The position numbers were made by a program, and so were the translations under genes. 64,000 nt of DNA from positions 4,030,001 to 4,094,000 of the forward strand of contig NZ_OZ035533.1 in the NCBI RefSeq assembly GCF_964033635.1, written 5' to 3'. Positions 17,760-25,233 of this stretch are shown here, in pieces (the stretch's first letter is position 1; each line of letters opens with the position of its first letter). The notes under the pieces were generated by a model. That model saw nothing but the letters and a program-made list of their open reading frames with translations. It did no database searches and had not been told where the DNA came from. Source of the DNA: Chitinophaga sp. MM2321 (GTDB lineage Bacteria > Bacteroidota > Bacteroidia > Chitinophagales > Chitinophagaceae).

Positions 17760-17806
17760 GTAGCTATTTGACTACAAATATAAATGTAGTTATTTAACTA
17801 CGCAAA
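17760..17806 (-). promoter_or_regulatory. Promoter and double ArsR operator of the arsR operon
   Basis: Two direct copies of a near-palindrome, GTAGCTATTTGACTAC (17760-17775) and GTAGTTATTTAACTAC (17786-17801), are 26 bases apart centre to centre. On the minus strand they are interleaved with a Bacteroidota promoter: TTTG (17803-17806), a 20-base spacer, and TATATTTG (17775-17782). One operator fills the spacer; the other covers the start of transcription up to the ATG. This is a standard layout for autorepression. Confidence 0.8.
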
Positions 17807-17820
17807 AAAATTTACGTATT

Positions 17821-17944
17821 CTATTTTTCCAAGAGGGCGGTTGCATTGCTGAAACCGATATGAAATACATGCCCGCCGGTTTCCACTTTCCAACCGAGGG
17901 CGAGGCCTTTTAGCATTTCATTTTTACGCCCATGATGATTTAAC
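17821..17944 (-). pseudogene. C-terminal fragment of a beta-barrel-like protein (possibly DUF5777)
   Basis: A short minus-strand frame without a plausible start ends in KGLALGWKVETGGHVFHIGF followed by SNATALLEK and a stop. The ETGGHVF-FTN-like ending resembles the C-terminus of DUF5777 outer-membrane proteins of Bacteroidota. A stop codon precedes it in frame, and nothing upstream matches, so it looks like a degraded gene end. The resemblance is by eye only. Confidence 0.3.
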
Positions 17945-18021
17945 CTTTAATTGCGGAATGGCCAGCACTGCTTTCTTAAAGCTATATACAAGGCAACACT
18001 CCTATTCAGAGAGAATACGGA

Positions 18022-18204
18022 ATGAAAACACGAAATGTTGCTTTGGTATATTTTTCTTCTGAAGAAATTAATGCAGAATTAGGTCGTGTAGAAGCCGCCG
18101 GCAGTAAAATAATCCGTCCGAAACCTGGTATAGGTGACTTTGGTTTTATGGCGCTGATAGAAGATACGGAAGGAAATATGATTGGCTTGTATTCAATAAA
18201 ATAA
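18022..18204 (+). pseudogene. C-terminal half of a VOC (glyoxalase-like) protein
   Basis: 60 codons starting at an ATG in mid-fold: ALVYFSSEEINAELGRVEAA, then SKIIRPKPGIGDFGFMALIE and DTEGNMIGLYS. This is the second beta-alpha-beta-beta-beta module of a VOC protein of about 120-130 residues. The first half is missing; upstream DNA has a TAA in the same frame (about 17977) and no VOC-like sequence that I can see. It is probably a remnant. A short stand-alone half-VOC cannot be excluded. Confidence 0.6.
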
Positions 18205-18242
18205 TTTTCTTATTTTGATAAAATAAGCCAGTCAAATATAAC

Positions 18243-19100
18243 ATGGAACAAAATAAAAAAACTGTGGAACCCGACAATACTGCTGTACGCGTAGCTTTAT
18301 GGAGAGCTATGCATGTGCAGACTGATTCAGCACCTTATATAATTGAAGATGAAGTTGGGTTGAAACTTATAGCACCAGATAGTGAATGGCGACAACGTCC
18401 TGACATGAGCCCTGATTTCACCAAACGTCTTCGGGCATCCATTGTGGCCCGTGCCCGTTTCATTGAAGATGTAGTGATAGAACAACATGAACATGGGATC
18501 GATCAATATGTGATACTCGGTGCGGGACTTGATACTTTTGCTCAACGCAGACCAGAGATTGCTTCTCAATTACAGCTATTTGAAATTGACCAACCTGATA
18601 CCCAGGCCTGGAAACAACAACGATTAACTGAACTTGGCTTTGGCGTTCCAAAGTGGCTGCATTTTGTTGCCGTTAATTTTGAAGTTTCTTCGTGGTGGGA
18701 GCAATTAATAAAAGCAGGTTTCGATACCAGCAAACCTGCCGTTGTGGCTTGTACAGGCGTTAGCTTATATCTTACAAAAGACGCAGTATTCGCTACGCTA
18801 CGCCAGATTGCCACGCTGGCACCAGGTTCAAAACTTGCTATGACATTTTATTTACCATTGGACCTGCAGGATGAAGAAGACAAACCTTTACAACTGATAG
18901 CAGAGAAAGGCGCCCGGGCAGCTGGCACACCTTTTATCAGCTTTTTCACCCCGGAAGATATGTTGGCGCTGGCACGTGAAGCTGGTTTTAAAGCTGTAGA
19001 GATTGTATCGACAGCCAATCTTGCCAAACGCTATTTTGCTGACAGAACAGATAACCTAACTCCTGCAAGCGGAGAAGAATTTTTAGTAGCGACTACATAG
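18243..19100 (+). CDS. Class I SAM-dependent methyltransferase, LCM/TIGR00027 type
   Basis: 285 residues. Motif I is YVILGAGLDTFAQRRP and the acidic loop is FEIDQPDTQAWKQQRL, both characteristic of the leucine carboxyl methyltransferase-like family; ACTGVSLYLTKDAVFATL is the post-II motif. Members methylate carboxyl or hydroxyl groups of small molecules, often in secondary metabolism; the substrate here is unknown. It stands alone. An 8-bp AT-rich inverted repeat (18209-18227) lies just upstream. Confidence 0.85.
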   Translation: MEQNKKTVEPDNTAVRVALWRAMHVQTDSAPYIIEDEVGLKLIAPDSEWRQRPDMSPDFTKRLRASIVARARFIEDVVIEQHEHGIDQYVILGAGLDTFAQRRPEIASQLQLFEIDQPDTQAWKQQRLTELGFGVPKWLHFVAVNFEVSSWWEQLIKAGFDTSKPAVVACTGVSLYLTKDAVFATLRQIATLAPGSKLAMTFYLPLDLQDEEDKPLQLIAEKGARAAGTPFISFFTPEDMLALAREAGFKAVEIVSTANLAKRYFADRTDNLTPASGEEFLVATT

Positions 19101-19135
19101 TTTTCCTTACAGAAGTACCTTATCAATAAAAATTA

Positions 19136-19166
19136 TTTGCAGTTTGTTTCATATTTTCTATATTTG
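19136..19166 (+). promoter_or_regulatory. Bacteroidota-type promoter of the MarR-GNAT gene
   Basis: TTTG at 19136-19139, a 19-base spacer and TATATTTG at 19159-19166. This matches the major-sigma consensus TTTG-N19-TAnnTTTG exactly. Transcription would start near 19173, leaving a leader of about 20 bases before the ATG at 19196. Confidence 0.7.
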
Positions 19167-19195
19167 CATAACTGATTATGTAATTGATTATACAT

Positions 19196-20149
19196 ATGAA
19201 ACTATTTGAAAAAACAGGGAAAATGGCTTTAGGCAGTCGTCTTAGATTACTGACCTCAAAGGTGACGGAAGACGCCGCCCAGATTTATGCGTTATATAAG
19301 GTAGCATTCTCTCCAAAATGGTTCCCGGTGTTCTTTGTCCTTTCAGAAGAAGGCGAAAAGACCATAACGGAAATCGCCAATGAGATTGGACATTCCCAAC
19401 CCTCGGTAAGCAAAATAATCCAGGAAATGACGGTAGCCGGATTGGTGCAGGAAAACCGGAATTCGCAGGATAAACGCAGAAATATGGTTGCATTAACTAC
19501 AAAGGGAACAGCACTTTCGGCGAAAATAAAAGTACAAGCCGCTGATGTGGATGCTGCCATCGAAAGCGTTATTTCGGAAGCCAGGCATAACCTTTGGGAA
19601 GCGATTGAAGAGTGGGAGTTTCTGCTGGAACAAAAGTCGCTGCTCAGAAGGGTGCAGGAACAAAAGAAGCTGCGCGAAAGTAAAGACGTGCAGATTGTGG
19701 CGTATGAAGACCAATATCAAACGGCCTTCAGATCGCTCAACGAGGAATGGATCTCTACCTATTTCCAAATGGAAGAAGCGGATTACAAGGCTTTGGACAA
19801 TCCTAAAGCATACATTCTGGACACAGGCGGAAAGATATTTGTTGCACTATACAACAACGAACCTGTTGGTGTTTGTGCACTGATCAAAATGAACGACCCT
19901 GATTACGACTTTGAACTGGCAAAAATGGCGGTCTCGCCCAAGATCCAGGGTAAAAGTATTGGCTGGTTGCTTGGCCAGGCTGCTGTAAATGCTGCAAAAG
20001 CGTTAGGGGCATCCAAAGTGTACCTGGAAAGCAATACCGCTTTGAAACCCGCCATCAACCTGTATCACAAGTTAGGATTCAAAAAAGTGGTAGGCAGATC
20101 CACACCGTATGCACGGTGCAATATTCAAATGGAACTGGAACTGAAGTAA
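19196..20149 (+). CDS. Fused MarR-type regulator and GNAT acetyltransferase
   Basis: 317 residues from ATG 19196. The N-terminal half (about 1-150) is a MarR winged helix (ITEIANEIGHSQPSVSKIIQ; wing QDKRRNMVALTTKGT). The C-terminal half (about 160-317) is a GNAT fold with the acetyl-CoA loop region AKMAVSPKIQGKSIGWLLGQ and LESNTALKPAINLYHKLGFK. This two-domain architecture is widespread; the acetyl acceptor and the regulon are unknown. It has its own consensus promoter. Confidence 0.9.
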   Translation: MKLFEKTGKMALGSRLRLLTSKVTEDAAQIYALYKVAFSPKWFPVFFVLSEEGEKTITEIANEIGHSQPSVSKIIQEMTVAGLVQENRNSQDKRRNMVALTTKGTALSAKIKVQAADVDAAIESVISEARHNLWEAIEEWEFLLEQKSLLRRVQEQKKLRESKDVQIVAYEDQYQTAFRSLNEEWISTYFQMEEADYKALDNPKAYILDTGGKIFVALYNNEPVGVCALIKMNDPDYDFELAKMAVSPKIQGKSIGWLLGQAAVNAAKALGASKVYLESNTALKPAINLYHKLGFKKVVGRSTPYARCNIQMELELK

Positions 20150-20166
20150 TCCTATTCCTTTATTTG

Positions 20167-20205
20167 ATGCACCGCGGCTACACCATAAAAAATCGCCCGG
20201 TGCAT
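20167..20205. terminator. Possible shared terminator between convergent genes
   Basis: An 8-bp stem (ATGCACCG at 20167-20174, CGGTGCAT at 20198-20205) with a 23-base loop lies between the convergent MarR-GNAT and DinB genes. The loop is long and there is no good T-tract, so this is a weak candidate. Confidence 0.3.
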
Positions 20206-20214
20206 ATGCCATTC

Positions 20215-20769
20215 TCATCTCTTCTTTGTCTCATTTTTATGCAAAAAAAGTTGCTCATCAATTCTTTTCTGTTGTCTGAAATGATGCCTCATGTGCATTT
20301 CTGCAAACTGAAGCCAATTCAGGGCGCTAAAAAATCGTAAGCCCGGATGTTCAGTTTTACCCGTTGATGTTGAAAAATCAGTAGTCGTATATAGCTTATT
20401 TACTTCCTCCTTTATGCATGACAAGCCTTGTGATAATTCATCTTTACTTTGTGGCTGCCTTAAATTGGGGTCATTAGAAGGGTTAGCAAGCAACATATCC
20501 GGAAATGCATTCTTCTCAAACATAGCTTTTGCATCTTCGTGCATCTCTTTTTCGCTGTTAATATTATCTAACAATAGCGCAGCTTTCATTTGTTCAACAA
20601 AATAGGTGGTATCGGCTATAATATGCACATACACCTGCCCCAATGACCAGGAGCCTGGGTGAGGTTGCTGACAAAGCATTGCTAACGTGTAGCCATCCAG
20701 GTTAGTGATCCATTTCTCAATGGTTTCATTGAATTGTTGCAGTAAAGTATCTGCGTTGCTTGTTTCCAT
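20215..20769 (-). CDS. DinB-like four-helix protein
   Basis: 184 residues. The DinB_2-type helix starts show a histidine after HPGSWSLGQVYVHIIADTTY and another in NWLQFAEMHMRHHFRQQKRI, placed to bind a divalent metal. Family members are metal-dependent, some acting as thiol S-transferases; the substrate is not predictable. It is a single gene on the minus strand, convergent with the MarR-GNAT gene. Confidence 0.78.
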   Translation of the reverse strand: METSNADTLLQQFNETIEKWITNLDGYTLAMLCQQPHPGSWSLGQVYVHIIADTTYFVEQMKAALLLDNINSEKEMHEDAKAMFEKNAFPDMLLANPSNDPNLRQPQSKDELSQGLSCIKEEVNKLYTTTDFSTSTGKTEHPGLRFFSALNWLQFAEMHMRHHFRQQKRIDEQLFLHKNETKKR

Positions 20770-20913
20770 CGGTACGCTTTTTATACTACCTCAAAGGTAA
20801 TAGTTAACATATTCAAATCCAGATGTAAATATACCGGCGTTATTCATTCAGAATTTGTTTAAACTTGTATAGAAATTCCGGAAAATACCTCATCATCATA
20901 ACTCAAAAAAATC

Positions 20914-21216
20914 ATGATCTACATTACCCAGCTCATTTATATCAACCAGGGGCAGGAAGCGCAGTTTGATCAATTTGAAAGCGTTGCCATTCCCATCATC
21001 AGCAGGTACAATGGCCGGCTTCTCTTCCGTTTGCGGCCTGCACCGGACCACTACATTGAGGCCACCATTGACCACCCTTATGAAATACACCTGGTAACTT
21101 TTGACAACGAAGCTGATTTCGAAGCCTTTAAAGCCGATAAAGAACGGGATCAGGTGCTGCACCTGAAAAATGCATCGGTTAAAAAGATAGTATTAGTAAA
21201 GGGTGTAGCATTGTAA
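20914..21216 (+). CDS. DUF1330-like small protein
   Basis: 100 residues with a dimeric alpha/beta-barrel (ferredoxin-like) pattern: YITQLIYINQGQEAQFDQFE, then RYNGRLLFRLRPAP and FDNEADFEAFKADKERDQVL. This is the size and pattern of DUF1330 proteins, whose function is unknown. It precedes a YciI gene of similar fold by 108 bases in the same direction. Confidence 0.65.
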   Translation: MIYITQLIYINQGQEAQFDQFESVAIPIISRYNGRLLFRLRPAPDHYIEATIDHPYEIHLVTFDNEADFEAFKADKERDQVLHLKNASVKKIVLVKGVAL

Positions 21217-21324
21217 AGAAATGCGAATACTTCAGAAAATATTTTGGGAATGATGTCCAATTTCTTCCGTCTCATTTGTTATAGATGTAGATAATATATT
21301 CAATAACAATTAAAATCAGGCAAG

Positions 21325-21672
21325 ATGAACGAGTTCATATTATTATTCCGTTTAGACATCATCACAAAAGAAGCGCAACCTTCTCCTGAACAAATGCAGG
21401 CGTATATGAAAGAATGGCAAAAATGGGTAAATGGTATCGATGCGCAGCATAAATTGTCATCCGGAGGCAATCACCTCTCCAGTGAAGGCAGGGTGGTTAA
21501 GTCGGGCAATGTGGTAACAGATGGCCCTTATGCCGAACTTAAGGAATCAGTTGCCGGCTATATTATTATAAAAACAACGGACTTTGAAGATGCTGTCAGC
21601 ATCGCAAAAACTTGTCCGATCCTCGCGGGAGCAGGCAACAGTGTAGAAGTAAGGCAAGTGGATCCAATGTAA
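21325..21672 (+). CDS. YciI-like (DGPF/YCII) protein
   Basis: 115 residues of the YCII-related fold with the DGP motif (VVTDGPYAELKESVAGYIII) and a KTCPIL-like C-terminal part. DGPF-type YCII proteins are the constant genomic partner of ECF42 sigma factors, and the next gene, 38 bases downstream, is one. They are proposed to act in the same regulatory unit; the molecular role is not established. Confidence 0.85.
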   Translation: MNEFILLFRLDIITKEAQPSPEQMQAYMKEWQKWVNGIDAQHKLSSGGNHLSSEGRVVKSGNVVTDGPYAELKESVAGYIIIKTTDFEDAVSIAKTCPILAGAGNSVEVRQVDPM

Positions 21673-21710
21673 TTATAAATGCTGCCATACCTTTGGCGGA
21701 CCTCTTCTTT

Positions 21711-22937
21711 ATGGAAAATAAGGAGTTAATACCACATTTATTCAGGACGGAATACAGAAAAATAGTTTCCGTCCTGTGCCGGCATTTTGGACTCCGGCAA
21801 ATAGCAATTGCGGAAGATATTGCCAGCGATACCTTTCTCACAGCAACAGAAACCTGGGGACTGAAAGGTATTCCGCAAAACCCGGTAGCATGGCTGTACA
21901 ATGCGGCAAAGAACAAAGCAAAAAATCATTTACAGCGGGATCATTTCTTCGAAAATAAAATAGCACCGGAATTAAAAAACAACTCTTCGGACAGTTACCC
22001 TGACGATATTGATCTGTCTCCACAAAATATCAGTGATAGTCAGTTACAGATGATGTTTGCCATTTGTCATCCTGCTATTCCTCCTGAAGCGCAAATCGGT
22101 TTATCACTCCGTATCCTCTGTAGTTTTAGTATTGAAGAAATTGCAGCTGCTTTTCTTACCAACAAAGAAACCATCAATAAACGATTATTCAGGGCCAGGG
22201 AAAAACTGCGGCAGCAAAAAAATATCATCAGTCTGCCGGACCCGTCGGAAATAGATGAGCGGTTAGCGCCCGTACTAACGACCATCTATTTATTATTCAA
22301 TGAAGGATATTATTCTGTCAGCCAAAACAAAACGCTTCGGGAGGAGCTTTGTCTTGAAGCCATGCGGTTATGCACGATGCTTGTTGAAAATAAAAGCACC
22401 AATCAACCACAGGTCAATGCCCTCCTTTCGCTGATGTGTTTTCATGCATCACGATTTGAAGCACGCCTCCATGAAAATGGTGAACTTATTTTGTACGAAG
22501 AACAAGATATCAGTCGCTGGAACGCAGACCTTATTGGCAAAGGAGGATATTTCCTGCATTGTTCGGCCAACGGGAATATCATTTCAAAATATCATATAGA
22601 AGCAGCCATTGCTTATTGGCATACCCAGCCATCTGATGAGAATGAGAAATGGGAAAACATCTTACAACTCTATAACCGGTTATTACAGATAGCCTATTCC
22701 CCCATAGCCATTCTCAACAAAATGTACGCACTTTCAAAAGTAAACGGAAAACAGGCAGCGATAACAGCAGCGGAAGAATTAAGCCTGACAGACAATCATT
22801 TTTACTTTGCACTCCTTGGTCTGCTTTATACAGATATTGATCATGAAAAGGCAAAAACAAATTACAGGAAAGCATTTTCATTGGCGAAGACAGCATCTCA
22901 AAAGCAGGCTATTCAAAAGAAGATGGCTATTCTCTGA
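21711..22937 (+). CDS. ECF42-type sigma factor with C-terminal DUF6596/TPR extension
   Basis: 408 residues from ATG 21711 (MENKELIPHLFRTEYRKIVS). Region 2 includes IAEDIASDTFLTATETWGLK; region 4 includes LRILCSFSIEEIAAAFLTNK and NKRLFRAREKLRQ. It continues into a long C-terminal extension with LTTIYLLFNEGYYSVSQNK, the DUF6596 signature, and helical repeats to the end. The extension replaces a separate anti-sigma factor in this group. The YciI gene just upstream is the standard partner. Target genes in such systems are often the YciI-type genes themselves. Confidence 0.88.
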   Translation: MENKELIPHLFRTEYRKIVSVLCRHFGLRQIAIAEDIASDTFLTATETWGLKGIPQNPVAWLYNAAKNKAKNHLQRDHFFENKIAPELKNNSSDSYPDDIDLSPQNISDSQLQMMFAICHPAIPPEAQIGLSLRILCSFSIEEIAAAFLTNKETINKRLFRAREKLRQQKNIISLPDPSEIDERLAPVLTTIYLLFNEGYYSVSQNKTLREELCLEAMRLCTMLVENKSTNQPQVNALLSLMCFHASRFEARLHENGELILYEEQDISRWNADLIGKGGYFLHCSANGNIISKYHIEAAIAYWHTQPSDENEKWENILQLYNRLLQIAYSPIAILNKMYALSKVNGKQAAITAAEELSLTDNHFYFALLGLLYTDIDHEKAKTNYRKAFSLAKTASQKQAIQKKMAIL

Positions 22938-23034
22938 TCACACATTAAAATATATCAATATTCATTTTCTCCTATTTTTAGCTTAAAATTGAATAATAAT
23001 TAAACAAGTAGCTACCCCAAAAAACAAGCTAAAA

Positions 23035-23931
23035 ATGAAGATCACCATTACCCTGCTATTCGTCCTTATAGCTAATTGCGCCATTGCACAAAGCATCACG
23101 ATTGCCACCTATCAATATGCAGATAACCCCCGGATAAAGAACCTGGAGCCTTTAGCCAACCATCTGCAGGAGAGAATGGGTATAAAAACACAGGTAAAAA
23201 GCTATCCGACGATCCAGTTGTTTATTGAAGCGATCCAGCAGGGTGAAGTAGATGTAGCTTTTATTAATACTTTTGGTTACCTGCTTTTAGAAACCAGCCA
23301 TAAAAAACATGTCATGGTTCCTTCCCTGGTCATGCAAGGGCCCGACACCGTAAAGGCGGATTATAAAACAGCTTTTGTGGCCGCTGCTACTTCTCCTGTT
23401 AAAACCTGGAAGGATGTAAAAACTTATGCCGGACAAACACACCTTGCACTGGTGTTTACCGGGTCAACAGCGGGAAACCTGGTGCCACGGCTCGGATTGA
23501 CAGCCCTGAACATTAATGATGCAGAACAATATTTTAAAAAGGTATCTTATGCCGGCACACACGCCAATGCACTGCAATATTTATTAAAGGATTCTGCCGA
23601 CCTGGCCGCCATGGGAAGCGCCGAACTGGAGAAGCTTTCACCGCAGGAAAAAAGCCAGCTGCGTGTGATCTGGACATCGCCGGAAATTCCTTTGGGACCT
23701 GCCCTGATCAATACCAAACTCAATAAGGAGCTGCAACGGAAGATCACGGAAGAACTGATCAACCTGGATAAAACAAACAACCTTGCTTTCAGTGGTTTAA
23801 AATCTGCCTGGAGCGAGGCTAAAACAACCACTCACTTTATTGCTATTTCAAAAAATTATTATCAGCCCTTTCTGCAACACTTTGGCGCAACAAAATATGT
23901 AAATGCGATTTTACAACAATTCGCTAATTAA
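23035..23931 (+). CDS. PhnD-like periplasmic substrate-binding protein
   Basis: 298 residues with a signal peptide (MKITITLLFVLIANCAIA). The two-lobed binding-protein fold shows NLEPLANHLQERMGIKTQVK, then IQQGEVDVAFINTFGYLLLE and FTGSTAGNLVPRLGL, as in phosphate/phosphonate-binding PhnD-type proteins. No permease or ATPase gene is adjacent, so the usual ABC role is not supported by context. It could feed a distant transporter or act as a sensor. It is convergent with the oxidoreductase gene at 23973. Confidence 0.75.
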   Translation: MKITITLLFVLIANCAIAQSITIATYQYADNPRIKNLEPLANHLQERMGIKTQVKSYPTIQLFIEAIQQGEVDVAFINTFGYLLLETSHKKHVMVPSLVMQGPDTVKADYKTAFVAAATSPVKTWKDVKTYAGQTHLALVFTGSTAGNLVPRLGLTALNINDAEQYFKKVSYAGTHANALQYLLKDSADLAAMGSAELEKLSPQEKSQLRVIWTSPEIPLGPALINTKLNKELQRKITEELINLDKTNNLAFSGLKSAWSEAKTTTHFIAISKNYYQPFLQHFGATKYVNAILQQFAN

Positions 23932-23972
23932 CTATTTTCAGTTTCCAGGAAAAAAAGTTGAGCAACTTCCTG

Positions 23973-25079
23973 TCAGGTCAATTTTAAATCTACTTTTTGT
24001 CCTGTTTTAGCTGCCAGGTAAATCGCATCGATAATCTTTAAATCTTTCAACGCCTCTTCCCCGTTTACCGGTACTATAGGTTGCTTCCCTTCTAAAATGA
24101 TGCCTGCCATTTCTTCCATTTGAACGGTTTGGTGGGTGACGTGGGGCTGGGTTAATTCTCCCTTACTGGTACGCCCTTTAATAGGGCCATAGCCAGTAGA
24201 AGGCTGCAATTCGGCAAATCCTTTTTCGCCATTTAAGAAAAAGCGATCCAGGTTATTCATGCTGTAGGTTGATAAACAGGAAGCCACTGCCCCGCTTGGA
24301 AAGCCAAATTGAAATTGAATGGTTTCATCAACGCCGTCTTTAAATTTAACAGGGTCTGTTTTGGTTTCCTGGGCAGTAACCCATGTCGGTTCTTCCCCTA
24401 CCATATAACGGGCGCCATTGATGGCGTATATACCAATATCCATGAGAGAGCCGCCGCCAGCCAGTTGCTTATTTAACCGCCACTGTGTAGGATCGCCTAT
24501 TTTAAAACCACATAATCCCTGGAAGAACAAAATTTTCCCGAAATCATCATTTTTCCGCATGCGGATGATCTCCAGTGTTTTGGGTTCAAAATGCATCCGG
24601 TATCCCACCAATAACGTCACGTTCGCCTTTTTGCAGGCATCGATCATCTCCTGCCCTTCTTTAGCGTTCAATGCCATCGGCTTTTCGCAGATAACATGTT
24701 TGCCTGCTGCGGCTACCCGTATCACCTGGTCATGATGCAACCCGTTTGGTGTGGTGATATATACCACATCAATGTCCTTGTTATCTTTTATGCGGTCGAA
24801 GTTTTCATAATTGTAGCAGTTCTTTTCGGGGATGGAAAACCTGCCCTGCCAGTCCGTTATTTTTGCTGGCGTGCCGCTGATTACACCCACCAGCTTTGCT
24901 TTCTTACAGGCTTGCATGGCTTCCGCTACGCGGGTGCCATAACCACCCAGGCCCATGATGGCTACACGCAATACCGGCCCTTCATAGTTGCTGCTGTTTG
25001 CCCATCCGGCAAGTGGCAGCAGGGGCAAAGCGATCGCCGAAGCGGCTATTTTCTGTAAAAAATCACGACGTGAATTCAT
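23973..25079 (-). CDS. Secreted Gfo/Idh/MocA-family oxidoreductase (Tat substrate)
   Basis: 368 residues. A twin-arginine-type start (NSRRDFLQKIAASAIALPLL) indicates folded export with bound cofactor. The Rossmann motif is AIMGLGGYGTRVAEAM and the EKP motif is intact (HVICEKPMAL). The C-terminal part contains GGGSLMDIGIYAINGARYM, as in glucose-fructose oxidoreductase-like enzymes. It probably oxidises or interconverts a sugar in the periplasm using tightly bound NADP. A terminator separates it from PUL2, so it is probably transcribed on its own. Confidence 0.88.
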   Translation of the reverse strand: MNSRRDFLQKIAASAIALPLLPLAGWANSSNYEGPVLRVAIMGLGGYGTRVAEAMQACKKAKLVGVISGTPAKITDWQGRFSIPEKNCYNYENFDRIKDNKDIDVVYITTPNGLHHDQVIRVAAAGKHVICEKPMALNAKEGQEMIDACKKANVTLLVGYRMHFEPKTLEIIRMRKNDDFGKILFFQGLCGFKIGDPTQWRLNKQLAGGGSLMDIGIYAINGARYMVGEEPTWVTAQETKTDPVKFKDGVDETIQFQFGFPSGAVASCLSTYSMNNLDRFFLNGEKGFAELQPSTGYGPIKGRTSKGELTQPHVTHQTVQMEEMAGIILEGKQPIVPVNGEEALKDLKIIDAIYLAAKTGQKVDLKLT

Positions 25080-25163
25080 AACTAAGGATTTCGGGTTTTA
25101 CTGGCATATACTTATTTAATACTACGAAATTTTATGCAGGTTTTCTCATTTTTGCACCGTTTT

Positions 25164-25212
25164 TATCAAAACGACCGCACCCGCTACGTGAGCGGGTGCG
25201 GTCGTTCTGATA
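25164..25212 (-). terminator. Strong hairpin terminator after PUL2
   Basis: Arms of 22 bases with one mismatch (25164-25185 and 25191-25212) and a 5-base loop, GC-rich in the middle (GACCGCACCCGCT). It begins 21 bases beyond the last PUL2 stop codon and precedes the oxidoreductase start at 25079. A T-rich run is poor on the minus strand, but stem strength and position fit transcription termination. Confidence 0.65.
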
Positions 25213-25233
25213 AAGAAATTTTTCTGATCTGTT

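Noticed and set aside
23973-25079. Including this oxidoreductase in PUL2
   Set aside because: A strong hairpin separates it from the PUL2 genes, and its Tat signal and orientation do not require a link. Co-regulation is possible but not shown.
25164-25212. The long inverted repeat as an attachment site or transposon end
   Set aside because: Only one copy was seen, no transposase or integrase is nearby, and it sits directly after the last gene of an operon, so a terminator is simpler.
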